Shown: positions 1 to 5,749 of the stretch, in pieces
How the letters are laid out: each line of letters starts with the position of its first letter
How positions within the stretch are numbered: the stretch's first letter is position 1
From: SMXL01 sp036985715
Lineage (GTDB): Bacteria; Bacteroidota; Rhodothermia; Rhodothermales; UBA10348
Length of the DNA stretch: 6,861 nucleotides
Assembly: GCA_036985715.1 (NCBI GenBank)
Contig: BTQE01000140.1
Coordinates: 1-6,861 of the forward strand
Direction of reading: 5' to 3'
Translations under genes and position numbers: made by a program
The notes under the pieces: generated by a model
Told to the model about the DNA's origin: nothing
The model's database searches: none
Seen by the model: the letters and a program-made list of their open reading frames with translations, nothing else

Positions 1-108
1 CGGTTCAACCGACGCTATGATTTGGCCGAGCTCTTCCAGCGGCTCATCTTTGCGGGCGCCCAAACCGGGCCTCGTCCCGAAAATTGGCTCCGACTGGCTG
101 AAGATTAG
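1..108 (+). CDS. C-terminal end of an IS1595-family (ISXO2-like) transposase, cut by window start
   Basis: Only the last 35 codons and a TAG stop are visible. The peptide begins RFNRRYDLAELFQRLI and ends NWLRLAED. This resembles my memory of the C-terminus of ISXO2-like IS1595 transposases, where an FNRR-[YF]-DL motif is followed by a helix with an arginine-leucine pair and a closing LxLAE. These DDE-type enzymes cut and paste their own element, and the C-terminal piece seen here lies past the catalytic residues. The frame is open from base 1, so the gene starts outside the window. Whether the element is intact or a remnant cannot be told. A hairpin follows the stop within 20 bases. The family call rests on a short peptide and could be wrong. 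Confidence 0.6.
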   Translation, partial: RFNRRYDLAELFQRLIFAGAQTGPRPENWLRLAED

Positions 109-126
109 CGCTAATCAGGAAAAGAA

Positions 127-160
127 ATGAGCCCGGCTTCCCCACCGAAACCGGGCTCAT
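127..160 (-). terminator. Hairpin with U-rich tail on the minus strand
   Basis: The arms ATGAGCCCGG (127-136) and CCGGGCTCAT (151-160) are perfect inverted repeats around a 14-base loop, and pairing can extend inward with one mismatch. Read on the minus strand, the stem is followed by TTTCTTTTCCT, which fits an intrinsic terminator for transcription coming from the rluD side. On the plus strand no T run follows, so it is a poor terminator for the transposase. It could equally be part of the end structure of the insertion sequence. Confidence 0.5.
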
Positions 161-352
161 AGAGGTGCTATCCATCAGAGGCAAGGACGCTGCAAGAGCT
201 ATCCTTATCTGACTATACCTATGACGGAGTTATCGCCAAAAAGTTACAGTTACAACCGGCAGAAACTGTCTAATTGGATAAGATGTATTCTAGATAATCG
301 CTCCGTAACCTGTTGCCGCCTACCCAGTAGTTCAGTTGCAGAATTGTTTACG
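161..352. other. Intergenic region upstream of rluD, possibly with the IS right end
   Basis: About 190 bases separate the hairpin from the chosen rluD start. The right boundary of the insertion sequence should fall in or near here, but its partner end is outside the window, so no terminal repeat can be matched. Two similar short stretches occur, GCTATCCATCAG near 167 and GCTATCCTTATCTG near 199. They may be chance or a relic of a boundary. I could not place a convincing promoter. An in-frame ATG at 221 would extend RluD by 44 residues, but that peptide has no family character. Confidence 0.35.
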
Positions 353-1435
353 ATGTCAGAGCCGGAGAAACAAGAAGTTACGCTGACGATTACGGTGCCA
401 CGGGGCTACCGGGAAGAGGCACGGCTGGACGTGTATCTGACGGAGCAGATCCAAAATGCCACGCGAGCCAAGGTACAACGAGGTATAAGGGACGGCCGCG
501 TTAAGATCGACGGCAATGTGGTCAAGAAGAGATCATACACGGTTCAGCCCGGGGATCAAATCGAATGCCTGATCCTGAAGTCACCACGTCTTGAACTCCT
601 TCCCGAAGATATTCCGCTCGATATTCTGTATGAGGATGACGATCTCCTCGTCGTGAATAAGCCGGCAGGTATGGTAGTCCATCCGGGTTACGGGAATCGT
701 ACGGGGACGCTAGTCCACGCCCTTCTACATCATGTCGGTGCCGGGAGGATTGAGATGGAGGAAGTTGGTGATGAAGAATTCTCGGACAACGACGTTGGCT
801 TATCGGTGATCAACATTGGCTCGGAAACGGCAGGCACCCGCGTCGTCCGACCTGGCATCGTACACCGTCTGGATAAAGACACGACAGGTGCTATCGTCGT
901 CGCCAAGAATGACGAGGTTCATGCACACCTCGCCCGACAGTTTGCCAACCGAACGATCCGCAGGGAATATCACGCCATTGTTTGGGGGAGTCCAGATCCC
1001 AAAGACGGGCGCATCGAATCATACCTCGGGCGTGATCCGCGAGACAGACGCCGAGTGACGTCTACTGACGAGGACCACGGCAGGCTGGCCGTCACGAACT
1101 ACCGGACATTGGAATCTCTCGGAAACACGACGTTGGTGGAATTTAAACTGGAGACGGGGAGGACTCATCAAATTCGTGCTCACGCCAAAATGATCGGGCA
1201 CCCCGTCTTCGGAGATGTGATGTACGGTGGCAACACGATACTCAAAGGATCGCAGGCGGGTCCACGTCAAGCCTTCTTCAGAGACCTGTTCAAGCGACTT
1301 CCCAGACAGGCTCTTCATGCCTACACGCTGGGCTTCGTCCATCCGGTACATGGGACGGACGTGTTATTGGTTGCGCCGTTCCCGGACGACATGAATTCCG
1401 TTATTGAAGAACTGAAGTCTCGCGATTTGTATTAA
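353..1435 (+). CDS. rluD: RluD-type 23S rRNA pseudouridine synthase
   Basis: This 360-residue protein isomerises uridines in rRNA to pseudouridine, most likely in helix 69 of 23S rRNA as RluD does. An S4 RNA-binding domain spans roughly residues 22-75 (ARLDVYLTEQ, then RVKIDGNVVKKRSYTVQPGD). The catalytic domain follows, with VVNKPAGMVVHPG near 101-112, the catalytic motif HRLDKDTTG with Asp174, and RTHQIRAHAKMIGHPVFGD near 270-288. Two inserts stand out against the E. coli enzyme: an acidic stretch at about 131-165, and the stretch at about 292-320 (ILKGSQAGPRQAFF), which I remember as usual in Bacteroidota-type RluD. The ATG at 353 was preferred over the in-frame ATG at 221 because family proteins start shortly before the S4 domain. 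No Shine-Dalgarno site is obvious. RluA or RluC type specificity cannot be excluded from sequence alone. Confidence 0.9.
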   Translation: MSEPEKQEVTLTITVPRGYREEARLDVYLTEQIQNATRAKVQRGIRDGRVKIDGNVVKKRSYTVQPGDQIECLILKSPRLELLPEDIPLDILYEDDDLLVVNKPAGMVVHPGYGNRTGTLVHALLHHVGAGRIEMEEVGDEEFSDNDVGLSVINIGSETAGTRVVRPGIVHRLDKDTTGAIVVAKNDEVHAHLARQFANRTIRREYHAIVWGSPDPKDGRIESYLGRDPRDRRRVTSTDEDHGRLAVTNYRTLESLGNTTLVEFKLETGRTHQIRAHAKMIGHPVFGDVMYGGNTILKGSQAGPRQAFFRDLFKRLPRQALHAYTLGFVHPVHGTDVLLVAPFPDDMNSVIEELKSRDLY

Positions 1436-1574
1436 AAAGGTGAATCACTTCTCAGAGGACGTTCTTCATGCGTTCTCTATTAAATTGCTGTGTAGAATCC
1501 GTTTTTCTGTTCACGCGTCCGTTTTCTTGCTAGATTGGAGCTTCCGAGTGTGGGGGATAAAGAGCCGGGAAGTC

Positions 1575-2045
1575 ATGCAGATACACGAATTATTGAGCGC
1601 AGAGACCACTGTTGTCGGACTTCAAGCTGGGACGAAGGAGTCGGTCCTCTCCGAAATGGTCGACCTGTTTGATGGACATCCTGCTGTCACGGACCTGGAA
1701 CTCATTCGCGACGCGATTCTGGAGCGAGAAGCCGAGATGTCGACTGGTGTGGGGAAAGGATTTGGCTTACCGCATGCCAAGACAACAGGTGTATCGTCTA
1801 CCATTGCTGCACTTGCTGTCATCGACGGAAGCGTTGATTTTGATGCGATTGATGGCGACCCGGTTAGGATTCTTTTTTTGCTCGTCGGCCCACCCGATTC
1901 CCAGTCACAACACGTTCGCATTCTGAGCCGAGTTTCACGGCTAATGAACCGAGACGAGGTGCGCGATCGTTTCCTGGCCTCGGAATCCGCAGCGTCGCTC
2001 CTGGAACTGCTTGAGGAGAGCGAGAATCAATTGATATCCCACTGA
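1575..2045 (+). CDS. ptsN: PTS EIIA domain protein of the fructose/nitrogen (PtsN) type
   Basis: This 156-residue single-domain protein matches the usual PtsN/EIIA-Fru length. Such proteins accept phosphate on a histidine from HPr or NPr. They act either as sugar-transport components or, when no transporter is nearby, as regulators. The active site is seen as GFGLPHAKTTGV with the phospho-accepting His67, preceded by the usual REAEMSTGVGKG stretch. The C-terminal half (VRILFLLVGPPDSQSQHVRILSRVSRLM) is typical of the domain. The ATG at 1575 was chosen because MQIHELLSAETTVVGLQAG is a normal family start. An open frame reaches back to 1440, but its peptide is not family-like. A purine-rich GGGAAG lies only two bases from the ATG. 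No EIIB, EIIC or rpoN gene is adjacent, so a regulatory rather than transport role is inferred. Confidence 0.85.
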   Translation: MQIHELLSAETTVVGLQAGTKESVLSEMVDLFDGHPAVTDLELIRDAILEREAEMSTGVGKGFGLPHAKTTGVSSTIAALAVIDGSVDFDAIDGDPVRILFLLVGPPDSQSQHVRILSRVSRLMNRDEVRDRFLASESAASLLELLEESENQLISH

Positions 2046-2084
2046 TGCGGAGAGACCATTGATCGATCGTTGGCACGTAGCCGA

Positions 2085-3371
2085 ATGAGTAAGACGTTTC
2101 AAAATATTTCCGGCACATTCGACATTCTCCCGGAGGCATTTACCTCAGACGGGACGGTTGTTGAAAGCTCAGCATCCTGGCATTATGTCGAGGAGCGAAT
2201 TCGTGAGGTGATGGCTCAATATCGCTTCCATGAAATTCGGACTCCAGTTTTTGAACCGACCGAGTTGATTGCGCGGGGCGTCGGTGAGCTCACGGATATT
2301 GTTTCGAAAGAGATGTTTGCCTTCGAGAGGGGTGATACCAATTACGTTTTGCGACCGGAACTAACAGCACCGGCGATCCGCGCCTATCTACAGCACCATC
2401 TGGAACAGAAGGGCGGCGTGCAGAAATTGTTCTACATGGGGCCCTGTTTCCGTTCTGAGAAGCCTCAGAAAGGTAGATACAGGCAATTCCATCAGTTCGG
2501 CGTCGAGGTAATCGGTGCAAGCGATGCGCGTGCTGACGTTGAAACGGTGGCTGTCTTGATGCAGATATACACGTCATTCGGTCTCAAGGATCTGGTTCTA
2601 AAGGTCAATACACTGGGAGATGAACAAAGCCGTCCGGCCTATAAAGCAGCGCTTCAGGAGTACTTTGAACCGCTCACGTCCGAACTCAGCGAAACGAGCA
2701 GAAAACGTCTGAAGACTAATCCGCTGCGCATTCTGGATACGAAGATCGAAGAGGAACAGGAGCTGGTGAAAGGTGCTCCCAGGCTATTGGAATTCATCGA
2801 TGACGCGAGTCGAGAACACTACGAGGCGGTAAAAGGACACCTCTCGGAATTGGAGATTCCTTTTACAGAAGATCCGTTTCTGGTACGGGGGCTAGACTAT
2901 TATACCCGGACAGCGTATGAACTGGATAGCCCTCACTTGGGAGCGCAATCAACGCTAGCCGGTGGGGGGCGCTACGATTTACTTGCACAGGAATTGGGAA
3001 GTTCAGAGGCAATTCCTGCCGTTGGGTTCGCAGCGGGTTTCGAGCGATTGTTTTTAGCGCTGGCGGGGGAAGGAGTATCTCTACCGGATGCGGCAACGAC
3101 CGGAGTATATATCGTAGCCCTGGGTGATGCAGCCGAAAAATGGGCTTTCAAGACAGCGAACCAGTGGAGAACTTCCGGATTGCGAGTGGCCTTCGACCTG
3201 CAGGGTCGATCGATGAAGGCGCAGATGCGAGATGCGAACAGGCACGGAGCGTCGAAGGTCGTCATCGTCGGCGAGAACGAGCTGACGAGTGGGAAGGCCA
3301 TCGTGCGTGAGATGGAGACTGGAGATCAGCAGAGCGTCCCTCTCGACGATCTGTCGGAATTCGTACTATGA
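2085..3371 (+). CDS. hisS: Histidyl-tRNA synthetase
   Basis: This class II aminoacyl-tRNA synthetase (428 residues, normal family length) charges tRNA-His with histidine in the cytoplasm. Visible landmarks are an N-terminal GTFDILP, the motif 1 region around 45-60, motif 2 with FRSEKPQKGRYRQFHQFGVE near 122-141, the histidine-specific HisA loop LVRGLDYYTRT at 266-276 with catalytic Arg268, the HisB region AGGGRYD at 292-298, motif 3 AVGFAAGFERL at 312-322, and the anticodon-binding domain from about 338. The ATG at 2085 gives the canonical short start before FQNISGTFDILP. A TTG at 2070 in the same frame has a GGAGAG 15 bases upstream and would add five residues. It follows ptsN by 39 bases and is probably cotranscribed. 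The last ~33 codons lie in the 1320-bp tandem duplication, and a decayed copy of them sits at 4596-4691. Confidence 0.96.
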   Translation: MSKTFQNISGTFDILPEAFTSDGTVVESSASWHYVEERIREVMAQYRFHEIRTPVFEPTELIARGVGELTDIVSKEMFAFERGDTNYVLRPELTAPAIRAYLQHHLEQKGGVQKLFYMGPCFRSEKPQKGRYRQFHQFGVEVIGASDARADVETVAVLMQIYTSFGLKDLVLKVNTLGDEQSRPAYKAALQEYFEPLTSELSETSRKRLKTNPLRILDTKIEEEQELVKGAPRLLEFIDDASREHYEAVKGHLSELEIPFTEDPFLVRGLDYYTRTAYELDSPHLGAQSTLAGGGRYDLLAQELGSSEAIPAVGFAAGFERLFLALAGEGVSLPDAATTGVYIVALGDAAEKWAFKTANQWRTSGLRVAFDLQGRSMKAQMRDANRHGASKVVIVGENELTSGKAIVREMETGDQQSVPLDDLSEFVL

Positions 3372-3408
3372 GCCAAGCGAGAATTTGCGGAACGGTTCGA
3401 TTTCCAGG

Positions 3409-3424
3409 TTGTTGAGAGCAACAA
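3409..3424 (+). other. Small hairpin in the hisS-lgt spacer
   Basis: TTGTTG and CAACAA form a perfect 6-bp stem around AGAG, 40 bases upstream of the lgt copy 1 start. There is no T run after it, so it is not a usual terminator. In the duplicated spacer (4729-4744) the right arm has changed to CAGCTA and the stem is broken, which argues against a strongly selected function. Confidence 0.3.
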
Positions 3425-3463
3425 TTCACCCGTAGACAAGCGTTTTATCGATCTGATTTAGAC

Positions 3464-4429
3464 ATGTATCCCCGACTAAGCGACCTTTTTAGGGATTATC
3501 TAGGGTTTGATTTTCCAATCCCGATCTACTCGTATGGCTTTATGATAGCCCTGGGTGTGCTGGCTGCAGCCTGGCTGTTGCAGACGGAATTGAACCGCTT
3601 GTACAAGGCAGACCGAATTGGCGGGATAAAAATTCCAGATCCTTCGGCGCGAAAGAGCAAGAAGAAAGCCCGTAAGAAATTGGTAGAGGTGAGCCCATCA
3701 TACCTCGTCGGGACGATTACCGTTCTAACCATCGTTGCAGGCTTCGCTGGTGGAAAGCTCTTTCACATCCTGGAGAACCTCGACACTTTTTTTGTCGATC
3801 CAATGGCGATAATTTTCGCCAAAGGGGGATTCACTTTTTACGGCGGGCTGATTGTAGGTGGGATCTCCGTCGCCTGGTATGTGAAGAAAAAGGGGATATC
3901 CGTAGCTGTTCTCGCGGACGCGGTAGCACCGGGAATGATGTTGGGCTATGGAATAGGGCGTATCGGATGTCAGCTCACGGGAGACGGAACCTGGGGGATC
4001 GCCGCGAATCTGGCGGCGAAACCTGGCTGGGTACCGGACTTCCTGTGGGCGGAGACCTATCCGGAAAACATTCTCGGAATTGACCTGTCCTCCGCACCCG
4101 TCTACCCGACACCCATATATGAATTCATTATGGCCTCGTTGCTCTTCGCCGTTCTGTGGAATATGCGAGACCATATACATACTGCAGGGTGGTTATTCTG
4201 GACGTATCTCGTCTTTAACGGAATCGAGCGCTTCAGCATCGAGACGATTCGCATCAACAATCGTTTCGATGTATTCGGAATCACCATGACACAGGCTCAA
4301 TTCATTTCGGTCGTGCTGATCGTTTTGGGCGCAGTGGGTATGTGGATGACGTGGTCAAAGAAAGGCGAATCGAAAGTACCGAAACCCATAGACGTCATCT
4401 CCGAACCAGCGGCCGAGTCGAACACGTAG
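3464..4429 (+). CDS. lgt: Prolipoprotein diacylglyceryl transferase, copy 1 (diverged paralogue)
   Basis: Lgt is a polytopic inner-membrane enzyme that moves diacylglycerol from phosphatidylglycerol to the lipobox cysteine of prelipoproteins, the first step of lipoprotein maturation. Over 321 residues, hydrophobic segments lie near 20-40, 80-100, 122-140, 145-163, 218-234, 241-255 and 278-297. A charged loop at about 44-73 is rich in lysine and arginine. Family motifs seen are GGFTFYGGLI (121-130), GRIGC near 165-169 with Arg166, GDGTWG at 173-178, and NGIERFSIE at 252-260 with Arg256 and Glu260. Family members that I recall carry Asp where this copy has Thr176, and Lys where it has Thr261; copy 2 has Asp and Lys. 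The gene lies 92 bases after hisS with no clear ribosome-binding site. Its last 35 bases overlap the antisense deiminase fragment. It is a full-length, uninterrupted frame. Confidence 0.94.
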   Translation: MYPRLSDLFRDYLGFDFPIPIYSYGFMIALGVLAAAWLLQTELNRLYKADRIGGIKIPDPSARKSKKKARKKLVEVSPSYLVGTITVLTIVAGFAGGKLFHILENLDTFFVDPMAIIFAKGGFTFYGGLIVGGISVAWYVKKKGISVAVLADAVAPGMMLGYGIGRIGCQLTGDGTWGIAANLAAKPGWVPDFLWAETYPENILGIDLSSAPVYPTPIYEFIMASLLFAVLWNMRDHIHTAGWLFWTYLVFNGIERFSIETIRINNRFDVFGITMTQAQFISVVLIVLGAVGMWMTWSKKGESKVPKPIDVISEPAAESNT

Positions 4430-4598
4430 GCCCACCCTGATCTTTCAGAGAAATTTCTCCAGGTGGATAGCTCAGTACCCGTATTCCTTCAACTTCGAGT
4501 TTTGCAAGAGTCTTCAGCGTGCCTTCGGCCACGATCGCGACAGTAGGGGATATGGCAAGGACGTAGCACCCAGGTTTATCGTACTCGTCGTCGAGGAC
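4395..4598 (-). pseudogene. 3' fragment of the deiminase-family gene, left by the duplication
   Basis: Read on the minus strand this encodes the equivalent of residues ~218-284 of the intact gene at 5715-6569, with the same TGA stop. The frame is unbroken and the catalytic cysteine context GGPTC is kept. However, I count about eight amino-acid changes: P219L, L226P, N229Y, P245L, R248L, D253V, G270D and L277S. Asn229 lies in the conserved GCNVLA segment. Two thirds of the protein, including the EGGD motif and the catalytic histidine, is missing, and upstream on the minus strand it runs into antisense hisS sequence. It cannot make an active enzyme. The excess of replacement changes fits loss of constraint. 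Confidence 0.88.
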
Positions 4599-4691
4599 GA
4601 GCTGACGAGTAGGAAGATCATTGTGCGTGAGATGGAGACCGGAGATCAGGAGAGCGTCCCTCTCGACGGTCGGTCGGAATACGTACGATGA
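4596..4691 (+). pseudogene. 3' fragment of hisS, left by the duplication
   Basis: Codons for about 31 residues matching the C-terminus of histidyl-tRNA synthetase are present: DELTSRKIIVREMETGDQ, then ESVPLDGRSEYVR and a TGA at the position equivalent to the hisS stop. Relative to the intact gene several residues have changed (for example Gly to Arg, Leu to Arg twice, Phe to Tyr). No start codon or upstream synthetase sequence exists, so this is a dead tail. It matters only because it carries the spacer that precedes lgt copy 2. Confidence 0.88.
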
Positions 4692-4783
4692 GCGAAGCGA
4701 GAATATGCGGAACGGTTCAATTTCCAGGTTGTTGAGAGCAGCTATTCACCCGGAGACAATCGTTTTATCGACCTGATTTAGAC

Positions 4784-5749
4784 ATGTATCCCCGACTAAG
4801 CGACTTTTTTAGCGATTATTTAGGGTTTGACTTTCCAATCCCGATCTACTCGTTTGGCTTTATGGTGGCCCTGGCTGTGCTTGCGGCAGCCTGGCTGTTG
4901 CAGTCCGAATTGGAGCGCCTGTATAAGGCAGACCGAATTGGCGGGGTAAAAATTCCAGATCCTTCGGCGCGAAAGAGCAAGAAGAAAACCCGTAAGAAAT
5001 TGGTAGAGGTGAGCCCATCATACCTCGTCGGGACGATTACCGTTCTAACCATCGTTGCAGGCTTCGCTGGTGCAAAGCTCTTTCACATCCTGGAGAACCT
5101 CGGCACTTTCTTCGTTGATCCAATGGCGATAATTTTCGCCAAAGGAGGATTCACTTTTTACGGCGGACTGATTGTAGGTGGGATCGCCGTCGCCTGGTAT
5201 GTGAAGAAAAAGGGGATATCCGTAGCTGTTCTCGCGGACGCGGTGGCACCGGGAATGATGTTGGGCTATGGAATAGGGCGTATCGGATGTCATCTCGCAG
5301 GAGACGGAGACTGGGGGATCGCCGCGAATCTGGCGGCGAAACCTGGCTGGGTACCGGACTTCCTGTGGGCAGAGTCCTATCCTGACAACATTCTCGGAAT
5401 CGACCTGTCCTCGGCACCCGTTTACCCAACATCCATATACGAATTCGTTCTGGCCGCATTGCTCTTCGCCGTTCTGTGGAATATGCGAGACCATATACAC
5501 GCTGCAGGGTGGTTATTCTGGACGTATCTCGTCTTCAACGGAATCGAGCGCTTCAGTATCGAGAAGATTCGCGTCAACAATCAGTTCGAATTCTTCGGAA
5601 TCACCATGACACAAGCCGAAATCATTTCGGTCACGCTGATCGTTGTGGGCGCGGTAGGTATGTGGATGACGTGGTCAAAGAAAGGCGAATCGAAAGTATC
5701 GAAACCCAGAGACGTCATCTCCGAACCAGCGGCCGAGTCAAACACGTAG
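4784..5749 (+). CDS. lgt: Prolipoprotein diacylglyceryl transferase, copy 2 (more canonical copy)
   Basis: A second complete Lgt of 321 residues, with the same start and stop as copy 1 and about 90% identical to it (33 differences by hand alignment, no gaps). It has the same membrane segments and motifs: GGFTFYGGLI, GRIGC with Arg166, GDGDWG at 173-178, and NGIERFSIEKIRVNN at 252-266 with Arg256 and Glu260. At positions 176 (Asp), 261 (Lys), 264 (Val) and 279-280 (Glu-Ile) it matches what I remember as the usual Bacteroidota/Rhodothermota sequence better than copy 1. This copy is therefore the better candidate for the fully active housekeeping enzyme. It is preceded by a copied 92-base spacer and a hisS tail rather than a full upstream gene, so its promoter is unclear. 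Its 3' end overlaps the convergent deiminase gene by 35 bases. Confidence 0.95.
   Translation: MYPRLSDFFSDYLGFDFPIPIYSFGFMVALAVLAAAWLLQSELERLYKADRIGGVKIPDPSARKSKKKTRKKLVEVSPSYLVGTITVLTIVAGFAGAKLFHILENLGTFFVDPMAIIFAKGGFTFYGGLIVGGIAVAWYVKKKGISVAVLADAVAPGMMLGYGIGRIGCHLAGDGDWGIAANLAAKPGWVPDFLWAESYPDNILGIDLSSAPVYPTSIYEFVLAALLFAVLWNMRDHIHAAGWLFWTYLVFNGIERFSIEKIRVNNQFEFFGITMTQAEIISVTLIVVGAVGMWMTWSKKGESKVSKPRDVISEPAAESNT

Larger units (their letters stand above)
3271..4590. repeat. 1320-bp direct repeat, copy A (hisS 3' end, lgt copy 1, deiminase 3' fragment)
   Basis: This segment aligns without any gap to the next 1320 bases. It covers the final codons of hisS, the 92-base hisS-lgt spacer, all of lgt copy 1, and the 3' part of the convergent deiminase gene. 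By hand count the copies differ at about 69 of 966 positions in lgt, 8 of 92 in the spacer, 10 of 91 in the hisS tail, and about 10 of 161 in the deiminase part beyond lgt. The ends are fuzzy over about 20 bases because of homology at the junction. Confidence 0.93.

Noticed and set aside
274..298. AT-rich stretch with TTGGAT and TAGATAAT as a possible rluD promoter
   Set aside because: The spacing between the two boxes is too short for a sigma-70 promoter, and no Bacteroidota-type -7/-33 pair fits.
221..352. 44-residue N-terminal extension of RluD from the ATG at 221
   Set aside because: The extension is cysteine- and serine-rich with no domain character, and RluD proteins usually begin just before the S4 domain.
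1440..1574. 45-residue N-terminal extension of the PtsN-like protein
   Set aside because: The codons before 1575 give no family-like sequence, and the start MQIHELLSAET is normal for the family.
2061..2069. GATCGATCG self-complementary run just before hisS
   Set aside because: It is too short to be distinguished from chance and has no partner site.
3725..4180. 151-codon minus-strand open frame inside lgt copy 1, with a matching one at 5045-5500 inside copy 2
   Set aside because: It is a shadow of lgt. It appears conserved only because the whole region is duplicated, and the peptide has no family character.
4448..4459. Perfect 12-bp palindrome GAGAAATTTCTC just after lgt copy 1
   Set aside because: It lies in the deiminase-gene fragment, and in the intact gene copy (5768-5779) one base differs, so the palindrome is not a conserved site.
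4578..4601. Peptide IVLVVEDE at the duplication junction, resembling the start of a response regulator
   Set aside because: It is a chance product of joining antisense deiminase sequence to the hisS tail. What follows is the HisRS C-terminus, not a receiver domain, and no start codon precedes it.
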